Source: Ciona savignyi
Taxonomy: Eukaryota; Chordata; Ascidiacea; Phlebobranchia; Cionidae
Direction of reading: 5' to 3'
Length of the DNA: 64,000 nucleotides
Assembly: GCA_000149265.1 (NCBI GenBank)
Contig: CH002950.1
Span: 474,326-538,325 of the forward strand
Part shown: positions 36,401-48,900 of the stretch, piece after piece
How positions within the stretch are numbered: position 1 is the stretch's first letter
How the letters are laid out: each line of letters starts with the position of its first letter
The notes under the pieces: generated by a model
Seen by the model: the letters and a program-made list of their open reading frames with translations, nothing else
What the model was told of the DNA's origin: nothing
The model's database searches: none
Program-made: the position numbers and the translations under genes

Positions 36401-39400
36401 TGCCAACCATTGTGCTTCGAAAACACAACATAGTTTATTCGCCTACCAAAATGTAATTCGCTTTTAATAATTTAAACTTTTTGTCGGTCCGAGTAGCTGG
36501 ATAAGTTGTAGTTTCGAAACTAGCCGTTCGCTTGATGTCTGCGTCTGTGGGCAAGAATAACCAGCTGGTGGGCACAAACATAACAATTGCGGGTGTGATA
36601 ACACCCTGACGTTTTTTATTCAATGGAATAAACGCACGATTACCCTTTTCTATGTGTTTATTAAAAATAAAAATAAAACAAATGAGTAAATTTACCAAAA
36701 ATATTAAAAAGGTGTTTTTTTAGTTACTTTAAATTCCACGAATTTTGTAAGGTGTGTTTTGCCCGACCGAGATATTCTAGAAAAAGTATTCAAATCGAAA
36801 TGAACGTTTCAATAGGTCAGATAACATGGCCTAGATTTGTCTAAACCAAACCCTTAATATTTCACCTCGGGGAAATTCGAATTTTACTTTCGACCTCACT
36901 GGACAACACCTGCCAATGACCTGGTGACCGAACATGCGTGTCACGAAAGTGACGCAGCGCCCAAAATAAGTAGTTCTATCTTACGGAAGGTTTTTGTAAT
37001 TTGAGCGTTATTGCAGTCCTGAGTAGATAGTTAATATCCGCGCAAATTTACCAAAGGGTGGCTGGTACCCAGAACCGTTTTCTCAACAAGTGAAACTCCA
37101 TTCTCTTCTTGTCGTAAAACCTTAATTTAAAAGCCACCTCTAATAGACTTTGAATTTAACATTCATTATACAAAAGCGACGTGACAGTTGATTTACCAGT
37201 GATTTTTATTACTTACCAGTAACTGTGTTACGTTTGATAGGGGTTTTGAATAGTCGGGTGGGCGAATGGTTGACCGATTCATATAAAGATCCATATACAA
37301 AAACGATCTTATAGTGACGGGTTTTCATGGAATCGAAATTAAGCCCGGTAAAAATAGAGCTTTTACGGTAATTATATAAATCCATGGTCTTCACGGTTAT
37401 GTATTTGAGTCAATTACTACTGAACAGACAATTACCATTTGAAGTACATTAATTGTGGCTATAGTAGCCTATATATAATATACATTGGCCTGTTATGTAT
37501 AATTATCTGTCGTTCATTGCATGCATACAGGTACCATGCAGCTGACACAGGAACAAGTCGTTCGGGTCGTGGACAACTTTGAAACGAACATGACAAACCA
37601 GCTTTCTTACCTTCGGAGTGGCACGGTCCTGTCCTCCTCAATCTTGGACATTAAAATTGATGAAATTAATTCTACATCAAATGAAACAAAACGTATTGAA
37701 TTCGGGAAATCTAGCTTTATGATTCCGGTTGGCCAAATTGAAAGGTTAACCTCAGTAGGGAAGAACTACAAAAAGAACTTAGAGGTGTGCATCATAAATA
37801 ATAATACGTTTTAAAATATAAAGCGTTTGACTGTTTTTGATATATCTGGCAATGGGTGTTTTATTGTTACACTGATTGTAATACTCTTTATTTGTCGTGT
37901 TTAATTTTGCCGTTAATTTCAGATTAAAATTGTTGCTGCCAAATGGCAAAACGTGAGCACGAACTTTCCAGCACTGGATCAAAACAACCTAATTTTTCCA
38001 TGTATTTCGAACATGCATTGTCACATGTATTTACCAGCGAACGCAAGTATTCTCAGTCTTTCCTACCATGACACAACAGGACAGAAAATTCAAGATCTGC
38101 CTGTTGCTTTTTACATCGATATTAGTAAGGACTTTACTGAGGTTATGGCGTCTGTGGTTAATCGCGATCCACCCTTGACGCAAATTGAACTTGTTAGGGA
38201 ATGTGTTTGGTGGAACACTACAGCGAGAAAATGGAGTGGATATGGCTGTGAACCGATATATGTACCTCCTGAATTACTCCACAAAGTAATGGCTTGCCGT
38301 TGCAACCATACGACTACTTTTGCGACTCTGCTCGTAACCCGGTCGATTTATTTACCGAGATGGGTTTACTCAATTGCCACATTTCTTGAAATTGTTACAA
38401 TTTTCTTTCTTGCATTATCTGCAGTATTAGTTGCGACTGCACACACAGGAACTGGGATAGAAGATGCTAATGCGGTTACCAACAATGAAGAAGTTAGAAA
38501 TAACCGCACGGTTAGCCAGATTAGCTTGTGTCTTGCTATGATGGGTCTTCATTTATGTACCGTATCGGCCTCGACCGCCGTACAATTCAATAGTATTTGC
38601 TATTCGATTGCTGTACTAACACATTATTTTCTCTTTGCATCTGCTCTTTGGCTTTTAAACGAAGGCATTGCAATGGTGCTAAAAACCCAGGATACGTTTT
38701 CATTTAATTTAAAATACAAAACTCTGACAATCATTCAGTTCTGCTTGGCATGGATAATTCCTCTTATATATGTGCTTGTTATTATGTTCTCCTTTCAAAG
38801 TCGCTACATCGATGTATCTGAGAGCTACAAAGCTTATTTAGGGAAACAGGATGATCACTCCAACATATCACCGAGCTATCCGAAGTATGGCCGGTGCTCA
38901 ATAAGCACTTCCGTTGTATTATACGTTGCTATACCGCTTGTTGTAATCATAGCAGTTAATTTGGGACTGGTCGTACGAATGGTTTACGTCATATACAACA
39001 TTAGTAGAGTCGACAACAGACGCAGAATTAGTTTAACTCCAAACTCTACCAATTCGACAACAGCGTCTAGAAACATGTATGGAAGAATAAAAAAGCACGC
39101 TCATTGGAAAAACGTTTTCAGAGCCTTCTGCATTTTACTACCTGTCTCTTCAATTCCTTGGATATTTTTGTTTCTTCAAGTCGTACGCAATTACGAAAAA
39201 TTGTTTGTCGCAATCAATATTGTTGTCAATGGTACCCAGGGAATTCTGATTTTTTACGTTTACTGTATACACAGCAAAGATAATCGCGCGCGGGTCGCCC
39301 GAAAGTGGAACCGTTCAGCATTCGGCCGATCGTTGAATAGAATTTTGGAACAATTTTCCAAAAAGTGCTGCCCGACATGGAAAGGTGGAAAACATCAAAC

Positions 39401-39518
39401 ATGTGACATAGAGATCCGATTTGATAACATATTTCCGAATGAAGAAAACGGCGACAGACTTTGTAGTGCTCGTGTCAGTGATGTGACGGTTACCACTCAG
39501 TTGCCGTCAACCGACTAA
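33478..39518 (+). CDS. Adhesion GPCR with Cys-rich N-terminus, 6 exons
   Basis: Exons: 33478-33607, 34167-34376, 34849-34995, 35376-35510, 37531-37784, 37923-39518; all phases agree (2,472 nt, 823 aa). Residues 1-25 form a signal peptide (the second Met at codon 4 gives a tighter start). Residues 44-160 are Cys-rich, followed by a Thr/Ser/Pro stretch; I cannot assign the domain. Residues 208-430 are a GAIN-like region ending in a GPS (CVWW...GYGC...CRCNHTTTFATLLV) with expected cleavage between Thr residues near 421/422. Seven helices span about 437-690, with conserved features such as the TM3 Cys (SICYSIAV), the loop Cys (GRCSIST) and TM7 GTQGILIFYVY. The basic cytoplasmic tail runs to 823. 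Half of GAIN, the GPS and all seven helices sit in one 1.6-kb exon, unlike the upstream neighbour, which splits them over many exons. Exon 2 depends on the acceptor 'tttcaaag' at 34166 and is less certain than the rest. Confidence 0.85.
33660..33845 (+). repeat. Diverged SINE copy
   Basis: Old plus-strand copy in intron 1 of the second receptor gene, recognisable by 'gttagtcggttgtgtgcttg', 'cttaacccagcggattag' and 'ttacgattg'. Confidence 0.6.
34492..34768 (-). repeat. Diverged SINE copy
   Basis: Minus-strand copy with all blocks recognisable (gtgaatgaaaaaacgcaagg ... ttcagcc ... aaaggcgacgcac), between exons 2 and 3 of the second receptor gene. Confidence 0.75.
36485..36650 (+). repeat. Heavily diverged SINE copy
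   Basis: Weak similarity only: 'ggtccgagtagctgg' head, 'gtctgtgggcaag', 'gggcacaaacataacaattg', and 'caatggaataaacgc' tail. Confidence 0.4.
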
Positions 39519-41868
39519 ACAGCTAGTGTTATAGCAAATGACATCTATTAAAAGCACAAATTCTTCGAAATGCTTATACTGTTCTACCAGTGAAATGGTT
39601 GTTGCTCGTGCCATTTTTGTGGTGTGACTATGGACAAAAATATAGACATATTGCAAAGTTGGCTTTGACTTTTTAAAAGAAGGCAAATTTTGTGACAAAT
39701 ACTGATTTTTCTTTCTTTGCCAGTGTTTATTTATTTAAAAATTTGTTATAGAAACCAACTCTTGTTTTTCTTTCTCACTGTCTCATTCCGTTTGGGGAAT
39801 GAATATATTTGACTTTTCACTGTAAAACGAATACAGCTATATATATTTTCTTGGTCATTTATTACATGATTGTCCATACGAACCATTTGGAGGTTTTTGA
39901 GTCCCGTGGCAGTGATATATTGGTTTCATTCTCGGCTTGACCACCATTTTGCGTGATTGTGCCAAGGCAACACATTTTATCCGTTCCTGCCGAATTAAAT
40001 AGCACAGTAAAATATAATTTAAAAAGATGGATTTGCAAAAGCTCGCGCTAAATGACGACATGTACTGCTGACGAATGGCAGTCTCCCAACGGCCACAAGA
40101 CAAACCTTGTCAAGTCTTCATGGAATCATAAACAATCCTGTAGTAAAGTTATCAAGAAATATTTTGCTCACTGCAAATAAGAAAATGGAAATTTACTGCT
40201 ACCAAATTACGTTTTAGCGTTTATCAGGTGAAAACCTGATTTGTCTTTTTTAACACATTAGCTTGGTCGGTTAGTGCGGCGACATCCAGCCGAAAATTGG
40301 TCGCCTTAGTTGGTTATGTCCTAGGAATTAAAATCTTAAAAGTAATTGCCTGAATTTAGTGAAATGATGAGTTCTATTAAATTATAGGAACGTCTGAATC
40401 ATACACAACACACTGCAATATCTCCAGTAACCCCGCGGTGAGAGCGTGATCTGACGATTGCCCGTTTATTTAAAGCCCGTTGTGTATTCCTTTTTTACGC
40501 GGATAAATATGAATATCCTATTCTATCCTTTAAAAACGTGATTAATAAAACAAATTTACTGTTCACAAGTATTGCAACATTTATGTTTTATCTCCGTGGA
40601 AGGTGAAAGCAAGTGGTGTTTACACCTGGCCGTGTATGTTGTAAAAGTGATCGAGTTGTCTTTACTAAGTTGATTTCATTAGTCGAAATTTAGACTATTT
40701 AACAACGTTTTTTGCTATTTTTTAACGCTCACTGTACATGCTCCATAGTTATTATTTTCTGTTCCATTATGACATTAAAGCAGACTAGCACATTTATTTT
40801 AAAAAAGCGAAGCAAACAAAAACGGCAAACTACAGAAGTTAAAAGTCGTCAGTAATACACACAGTACAAGTGGGAAAAAGTGGTGTCGCCGTTTTAGTTG
40901 CGATAAAAGGCAACTAAAATGTATAGAGTTGTATCTGTTAAAAACAAACATAAAATTACATTATTCACTGACCAACAACTGCCATAATTATGACCGAAAA
41001 ATTGTGAATCGAACAACCGTAAATGCATATTTAATTATGTTTTAGATATCTATGGTACCGGTACAACAAAGTTTTATTGTAAAAATAGCTGGTAGCCTTG
41101 TTTTGAAGTTAGCGCGCGCAATCAAACTAATAAACAAATTATTAAATTAACGTTAAAAGGATAAGTTATGAAAATAGGGAAACTACGGCAAATTAAATGT
41201 TAAACCGTTAGGTTTAGTTTGAGAATAACTGGGGTTATGTTGTTCGTTAAGGGCCAGGGTACTATGCTCCGTACATTACATACCATAAGATACCAGTAAA
41301 CAGTAATATTAGAAAAGAAGATAGGTTAAGAGATCGTTTCACGTTTATATGAAGGACAGAATAGAGCAACCACTCTTGTGTTCAACTTTCCATACTGAGT
41401 ATGAGAATAGTGGTTATCTATGGTACTCACAAGAATCCAGGTGGTCCTCAGACATTTTGTTTTCGTAGTTTTGCAATAATAATACTGGTGTACAGCCAGT
41501 ATGGAAAGTACGGCAGCTGCACACTCAAGTTTTTTTTCCCTGCGTCTTTGCACACCTGGGTAATTTCACACGATCGCGAACATAAACATCGTATAATTTC
41601 CAACAAACCTGTAAACCTACCTCTGGACCTCGGTTTCACAATTTACTGTCAGTACATTTTTTGTTATTTAGCCGACCCTATATTATGTAGATAGATATGT
41701 TAGCTGACGGACACGAAAGATTGAGGATAGAATAATATGTTTTTTTAAGATTTTGGTAAAACAGTAATAAAAGGAGAAAACACAATGTTTAAGAAAAATA
41801 TAAATACTATTAAAACCCGGAAGATTTGGTTGTAGAACTTTAGCTTAAATTGTTTTTTATTTAGTTTT
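39519..41868. other. 3' UTR and intergenic DNA
   Basis: 3' flank of the second receptor gene, one diverged SINE (40260-40529) and AT-rich DNA up to the CPLANE2-like gene. AATAAA occurs at 40544-40549. No exon is seen. Confidence 0.5.
40260..40529 (+). repeat. Diverged SINE copy
   Basis: Plus-strand copy from 'gcttggtcggttagtgcgg' to 'gaatatcctattctatcct', with several small deletions. Confidence 0.75.
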
Positions 41869-41889
41869 ATGGCTGCAACTGCAATATGA
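41869..41889 (+). other. Seven-codon uORF overlapping the CPLANE2-like start
   Basis: ATG at 41869-41871 opens a frame MAATAI-stop whose TGA (41887-41889) overlaps the main ATG (41886-41888) as ATGA. It is only on the mRNA if the 5' end lies upstream; the acceptor-like 'ttttttatttag' ends just before it. Confidence 0.45.
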
Positions 41890-42644
41890 ACAAACAATAT
41901 GAACAACTGAAAGTGATTGACGGCAACTGGTTGAACACACCATCTGCTAAAGAATATGTTTCATCGATTTTGCAACAAAACGAACGTCGACATTTTGGGC
42001 TGTTGGAACGTCCATCATTGCCACCCAGCAGAAATATAGACATCATAAAATACAAGATATTCTTGTGTGGTAAATCTGGTGTCGGAAAAACGGCGACGGT
42101 TTCTAATTTTAGTGGCAGTCATGTCGCTGCAGTGGTGAACGAAACTGGTGGTATAGAAACCACGAACATCTACTGGCCTGCGAGGTTGATTACCACAGGA
42201 AAACTAGTGTTTTTCTGCCTTCAGTTTTGGGATGTCGGGGATCATGCCATCAAAAAGTTTACCCATATCCTATCTTCCTGTCTGTTTGAAGTAGACTGTG
42301 TTTTGTTTACCTTTTCTCTCACAGACCGCAGCAGTTTTTCTGAAATCCCCCAACTTATAAATCGAACTGTTACCGACGATGGAAAACAGGCTGTTCAGGC
42401 TGTTCTGGCAACGAAAGCAGATCAATTCATTCACAGCGACATTTCCGAAAAGGAGATGCAAAATTTTTCTGAACTACGAAAAATTCCGATCTTAAAAATC
42501 AAGAACAAGTCTTCAGCAAAAGGAGTGGAAAATATTCGTGAAATTTCTATAGTTTTAAACAAACTGTGTGACATGCTGTTGCAACATGATCAAAAGTTAG
42601 CTGCAACTCCAAAGGAAATGTCAAGTCAGATCTCAGATGTTTAA
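41886..42644 (+). CDS. CPLANE2: CPLANE2/RSG1-like small GTPase
   Basis: A single uninterrupted 252-codon frame. The N-terminal block (KEYVSSILQQNERRHFGLLE) and the fold match vertebrate RSG1 (REM2- and Rab-like small GTPase 1, CPLANE2; about 258 aa in human), a Rab-like protein that works with the CPLANE complex in basal body docking and intraflagellar transport. GTPase motifs in order: P-loop GKSGVGKT (about residues 63-70), switch I-like ETGGIETT, G3 WDVGD (DVGD in place of DxxG), G4 ATKAD, and a G5-like SAKG. No C-terminal prenylation Cys is present, as in the family. The lack of introns contrasts with every other gene here. The start is chosen as the first in-frame ATG giving the conserved N-terminus; it follows an acceptor-like site by about 20 bp. 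Confidence 0.93.
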   Translation: MNKQYEQLKVIDGNWLNTPSAKEYVSSILQQNERRHFGLLERPSLPPSRNIDIIKYKIFLCGKSGVGKTATVSNFSGSHVAAVVNETGGIETTNIYWPARLITTGKLVFFCLQFWDVGDHAIKKFTHILSSCLFEVDCVLFTFSLTDRSSFSEIPQLINRTVTDDGKQAVQAVLATKADQFIHSDISEKEMQNFSELRKIPILKIKNKSSAKGVENIREISIVLNKLCDMLLQHDQKLAATPKEMSSQISDV

Positions 42645-43122
42645 CAGGTTGCCTATATATAAGTTACAAAATGTGCTATTTTTAATATCAGTGAAACATA
42701 AACATCTTCTTAGCATTCTCATCATAGTATTTATATGACACACTTGAAGTGTGCATAATTAAAATTTAATGACACACTTGAACTCTAATTGTTGCATAAT
42801 TAAAATTAAAATTTGCATAACAGTATATGTAAACAAGCATGTAAAGTGTAAAAATGTTTTAGTATAATTATGTGCTTCTGCTTACAGACAAGGTTGTATC
42901 TCGTTTCCTATGTTCAATTGCGTTCTTCTTTTTGTAGAATCTTAGATATTTTTATAGATATATATGTTTTATTGTTTATATTTACATATTGTTTATGAAC
43001 TATGATAAAACATAAAATCTTTGCATCAATTAAGCGCACCATATGTATGTATGTTTATATTGCTATTAATTAAATATATATTTTTAGTTGGTGTGATTAG
43101 TTTCCAGTTTTTATATTTAAAA
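42645..43122. other. Short intergenic region CPLANE2-PMF1
   Basis: About 480 bp of AT-rich DNA with a repeated 'atgacacacttga' unit at 42737 and 42769 and ATTAAA at 42758-42763. The two genes are in the same orientation. Confidence 0.5.
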
Positions 43123-45500
43123 ATGAATACTGAGGAAGATACAGTTCCACCAATGGTTGAAGATAAACCAGGTCCTTCTGAAACATGCGAGAGATTTCAA
43201 AATTTTCAGAAATGTCTAGGGCAGTTTGTTAAAAGCATCAGGGACAAACCAGGCACGTGAGTAAGGTTTTTTTATATTATTACTGGTCCAATTAAGCCAC
43301 TGGCTAGGTGGCTATGTTATCTAAGTTAATACAAATGTTTTTAAGCAAATTTATGGAGAAATGTACTTTAAGGGGCAAGCAAAAAAAAACCTTTGTGTAT
43401 TATTACTGGTCCCATTATCTCCAATTAAGCCAATGGCTAGGTAACTATGTTATCTAATTTAATTCAAATGTTTTTAAGAAAATTTATGGAGAAATGTACT
43501 TAAAGCAAGCAAAAAAAAACCTTTGTGCTGATTCGGTATAGAAATATCAATATATTGCCTACATAATATATATACTTGATAATTAAAACTGCATTCTTAA
43601 TATAATTATTATCACTAGTCTGTTATCTAAAAAAAAAAAACTATCATTTATTTTAAAATCAAAATTATAATATGAAAACCGAAAACTTGTTTTGTAAAGC
43701 AATTATGTTTTCATTCAAGACCATAGACTTTAATCCAAACCCTTGTTTTTAAGTTGCCGCAAACTGGCTCGTTCGTTCCCGAAATATTACAAGTCGAATG
43801 CTGAGGTTGTACAAGTGGTGTCCGATCAGCTGTGGGAGGCATTCGAAGAGAAGCAACTTTCAAATATGGAGCAGTTTATCAGGGAAGCCAACCTAAAGAA
43901 ACTACTGTATAATCTGTCCATTGCCAATGTGGATGAAAACTTCAATTGGTATGAATTGAGTTTTGCAGTGTGTTATGTGCATCTAACTAGAATCGATTTA
44001 ATTTGTTAACAGTGTCTTAGGAATAGGTATGTCGGTTCGGATTGATGACACATTAAATTCTCACAGAATTATTTTATTTTTTTTTATTTTTTTATCTCCC
44101 TCTGTGTATATTTATTTATTTACATATCTAGTGACTAGACATTGCTTGATCTATATAAGAGCAACTGTCTTTGCATAATTTGTTAATTTAACTTTAACGT
44201 CAACTGTCATATCTAAAAAATTAACAATTTGTGCTTAAATGCTTATACTTAAACATAAGGCAAATTTATTTTATCATTTTGAATCCATTTACTAAACTAA
44301 GGATTTAATAAAAAATACTTTCTTTGTGTAAATCAGCAACATACAAAAATCATTCAACCTATAATGAGTATTCTTTATACAGTACCGTATATCATTAATT
44401 TAGTGCTTTTTACCAATTTTACAAAGTGAGCATTTAGTGATGACTCATGAATACTAAAGTTATTCACTGATCATTATACAATTTTAAAGGAGACCATCAG
44501 GGGATCCTGATGAAGATATCCAAGCTCATTTATTTCATGCCAAACAACGAGAACTGGCAAAATTAACTGAAATTCACTTGGTATGTGTAATTGCAGCAGT
44601 ATTTCTTGTATGCATTTATATAAGGTAGAGCAGTGTAGTTGCTTTTTAACTGTAATTACCCTTGATTACTGTTCTTGCTGTCCTTGGTATATGTATTGAT
44701 ATATACCAATATAGGTTTTTATTGTAGAAATATTTTAATGTTGGCTTGCTTTTAATAGGAAATTCCAAAATTTAATTAAAAAAAATTCTCTTGCCATTTT
44801 TTAAAATTCAAAACATGATTTTATGGTTTTCAGAAAGAGATAAATGAAGCAAATGCCCTTGAAGAGGAAATAAAAGCCAAGGAACTAAATGTTCGGAAAC
44901 TCCTTGCTGTGGGGAAATCGCAGGAAAAGGAGTTGGAAAAGGTTAAAATTACAATTCATACTTTCTTTATGTGTGCATATTTAACGGTATGTGTCTTTTT
45001 AAAAAAGGTACTTTGGAGTCAAAAATTGCAATTTGCAATACTCCCATAATAAAAAAATAAAATGCATTCTTAGTAAACCTCAAAATGCATTCTAAGAAAA
45101 GCTAGCATGTGCAACATGTAGACTCTAATTGTTGCAATTGAAAGCCTTCAGCTGGTGTTGCAGCTAAATTCTTTAGCTTGTACATCTCTCATTATTTGTA
45201 TTTTTAAATGAGAAATGCACATGGCTACATATGACACTGACCTTATAAATTGAATATTGAGTGAAAGAAACTTTGTACATAACGTGTCTAAAATATTTTC
45301 TTGCGAACCCATTCTATGTTATGTGTGTTACTGTCCAACTTATTAACATGTGATGCCTTAATCCACTAGTATTCTAAAATTCGCTTCCTTCATTATATAT
45401 CTCTCTATCTGTTATGTATTTACCATTCACATATGTATAGGTTGGCATCAAAGCAAAGGAGAACTTATTGAAGGCACAGAAACTTCTGGAGGATGATTGA
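43123..45500 (+). CDS. PMF1: PMF1 / NNF1 kinetochore protein (MIS12 complex)
   Basis: Exons 43123-43256, 43754-43948, 44490-44580, 44834-44941 and 45441-45500 join in phase to 588 nt (195 aa; human PMF1 is 205 aa). The family is a subunit of the MIS12 complex that links centromeric chromatin to the outer kinetochore. Support: an N-terminal helical region with CERFQNFQKC, a middle helix pair, the conserved junction WRPSG followed by an acidic stretch (PDEDIQ), then a C-terminal coiled coil rich in Glu and Lys. The human counterpart has WRPSGIPEKDL at the same place. The gene converges on the sulfotransferase gene, with 417 bp between stop codons. Confidence 0.88.
43276..43528. repeat. Tandem duplication in PMF1 intron 1
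   Basis: Two adjacent copies of about 125 bp, each running from 'ttattactggtcc' to 'aagcaaaaaaaaaccttt', separated by small indels. Confidence 0.85.
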
Positions 45501-45863
45501 AACTGGAAATTATATTTATAATATAAAGCTAGCAGTCAGAGAGCGACCCAAGAGTAAGTGTGAAAATGAGAAGAAAAAACTTTACGGTTTGCAAATTTCT
45601 CAGACATTCCCAAATAATGTGTGTGATATTGGGAGTTTTCATTATAAATAACATTAAAAACTCTTGTAGCCACGTTTAATTAGTTGGTATCGCTTTGTGC
45701 CGCAATATGCAACACTATCTAGTGTGGAACTCTGGTAATTCAGACACATTATTGCTTGGAACTTAAAAACATGGCAGACGTCAAGTACTACACATTGTTT
45801 TGTTCATATTTTCGTTTATTTGCATTTTTTTAAAACAGATTTATATAGCGTTTGATCATCACT

Positions 45864-45869
45864 TTTATT
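45864..45869 (-). terminator. Poly(A) signal of the sulfotransferase gene
   Basis: TTTATT on the plus strand (AATAAA on the minus), about 50 bp beyond the sulfotransferase stop codon. Confidence 0.5.
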
Positions 45870-45886
45870 TGCAACTAAAAGGAATG

Positions 45887-45892
45887 AATAAA
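45887..45892 (+). terminator. Poly(A) signal of PMF1
   Basis: AATAAA on the plus strand, about 390 bp after the PMF1 stop and only 26 bp before the sulfotransferase stop codon. Confidence 0.5.
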
Positions 45893-45917
45893 TGAATTTA
45901 AAACATTAAAATGTTGC

Positions 45918-48900
45918 CTACATATAGCTTCCACATCCACCCGAGTGGGCCCTCATGTAATTTGCAATGTTTATCGCTTCCGTTTGCGGTATCGAGTACA
46001 TCGACATGGTTTCTGCCAGTTTCTGGCTGCTCATTTGCGAGTTTTTATATAAAATGTGCGTATGTTGGCGTGGGTGCGATTTTGGTTTCGCATGTGCCGT
46101 CTGGTTGAGTAGATTGCGCAGAATCTCAACGTCTTTTTGCATTCTTGCTTCTCCATATGCTTCAACTTTTCTCCAGAACGTGTTGTTAAAATGCTGATAT
46201 AACGCAACATCCTGTAAAAATTAAGCAATCAGCACCTGTATCACCATCAAAGTATTGTGATTTTATGTTTATATATTTTTATGTATTTGATATAATTTTG
46301 TTTTACGAAAGACAAAATACGGATTAAAACACTTTTCTTGTTTTCACATCGAACATCTAATTACTGTTCATACAAATTATAAACATGATATCTAGAATGC
46401 ATGCGGAAATTGTCACGTTATTCTGTAGATTCTTTTTATTTTTACCCGACTTACCAAGTTGTTCCAGTTGTGAAATAATCGTCTGTGATCAGCATTCAAA
46501 TCTTGTTTTTTGTACATAAATCTCATCCGATTTTCATAAACAATATCCTCCCAAGATAGACACATCAAATCCTGTAAAGTAAGCTTGAGAAAAAGGAGGC
46601 CCAAATTTGTTATATCATTCATTTCCTGGGTTTTATCGTCTGCCTATGCTGAAAGTTGGATTTTCTGGATTACGGTTACATTTTTACACCTCTCAGACAT
46701 TATGTAGGTTAGTTAGGCTATATTATTTCCATTAAAATTATTCTTAAAAAAGTTGTCTAGGTCGCCTTAGAATTCACAACTTTCTTTTTGCACTTTTGTT
46801 CAAATTGACCGAGCGAGTACTAGCAATTTCAATATTTATAGTAATTACAGAATAGTAAAGGGTTATATAACGAAATAACAGTAAATTAAAGGGTCAAAAA
46901 AGTTACCGCTTACTTTTAGTAAGATCATAGACATATCAAAATACTCGGTGATCATAACAAGATTGAGGTTCTTCTCCAAATGATCAATCCTTTCCTTTAT
47001 AATCTCCTCATCACTAAGCATGGGATCGAACCCAAGATCATGGGCTTGATAGTTCTTAGCTCTGAAAGGAACATGGGAGTTTAGTGTTAAAATCATTTTA
47101 TTATTTGAGGAAGATTCGTCTCAATCGTAAGAAGCTTTTGCGTCCACGTCTGGCATTACAAGATGTTTACCTTCTGATTTTCATATCAACGTGGTTTAAC
47201 AACTGTCGTTTTGCCATTGTAACCTGTTTGTATCTTTTAATCGTAAACAACAACACAAATTCAATCCAACAAACATCGAAGTACCTCATGCAACAGTCAG
47301 TTCGGGCAATTGCGTGCATTAGATTACCGTAAGCTATTTTATTTTGTTCCAAATTTTCCGTCTTAAATGACCGCGCTAAAACAAACGAAAATTTGCTAAC
47401 CTGAAGTACCACGGCACAGTCGGGTTCAGCACTGTGGATGCCTTCTCAAGAAACTGAGTCGCTGTCATGACCGAACCGTTCCTGACGAATGTGTTGGGGT
47501 AGTTGAAGCAGTTTGGCTTCAACTTCTTTGTCCACTTGTTGTAGTAGTGAAAGGACGACTGGAACTGAGACCACGGATTGCGCAAAATTGTGAAGTATCT
47601 TCATATATAAAATATAAACAAAATTAGAATGAAACCAGTATTATCGTATCTTCAACTTGTTTAGGTTTATATAATTTCAAAAAGACGTATTGTACACATT
47701 ATTATAGCACCGATTGTTTTGTTAAATTATTAGGCTGTTTTATTATACAATTTTGTTCAGAGTTTTTTATTACAAGTTCGCTGCCAAACTTTTGTCCACA
47801 AAATTCTTTCCATAATCGATACACAGTGCAAATTGGATCGTTTATGATAATATTTTTGTCTGGTATTAATAAAACGCACAAACATACACTGTATCTTCTG
47901 GCATGTTTTTCCTTAAAACATCCGAATCGAATCGCAAATGCTCCGTTATTGCTTCCACATAGTTGGGGATTCGTTTGCTTCCCTTTACGAATGTAAAGTT
48001 AACTGGTCCGGGATACCCTCCAACAAATGGTTTCGGGTGCATTTTCGCCTGCGAATTAAATCAATTGTTGGCAATATAGACTGTTTCTATGATGTATTTA
48101 GGCAATAAACCTTAGTCGTTAGATTACATGACGATGCAGCTCGTCAGATTACTTTACACACAACGACGGCTTATCGGAGCTAATGAAGTGTTTTATTTAT
48201 AAGAGGTTTGTTCAGTTTCAGTCGAACCTATTATTTCAGTAGGAACAGATGATATCCGTAAAGTGCCTTACTCAAAGATACAATCGTTTTTTACCGAGCC
48301 AAGTTTCGAACCCATGATGGGCTCGTCACTTGGACCGTTTTTGAATAGTAGTCGGTATATGTATCGGTCGCGTTAACCGTTTTGCTACCTGCAAACCGCC
48401 GACGCTCTCAGCGGTCAGACTTTGTGACTGACTGCTAGACGGTCACTGAGTTAAAGCTGCCGAAATTATAGTGAAGTTGCGATATTCTGAGGTATGGTAA
48501 GAGTATTTTATTTTAACCGAGCGCTCGAATCTGCTAAAGAATCACTTACCTTCGATATGTTATTTGATGTTATGTACTTCTCCAACATACGCGTGATGGT
48601 TGAACTTCCAGTTTTATGGGTTTTCACAAACACAAAGTGTCGTTTAGATATTGAACATGTGTCCTATATGAAACAAGAATAATGCTAAACATTTTGTATT
48701 CTATACACACAAAGATATCCGTGGTGACCAACCAAAATGATACATTGTTGAGACATAGTTGTAGATTCTTTTTTTAAACGTGATCAGTTTCGAAACCATA
48801 ATGGGCTGGTTGACCTTTTTTATGTTAGTCGGTATATGTATCGGTTGCGTTAACCATTCGCCCAAACAACTGTCCTAGATGTAGATTCTATAAGGTCGGT

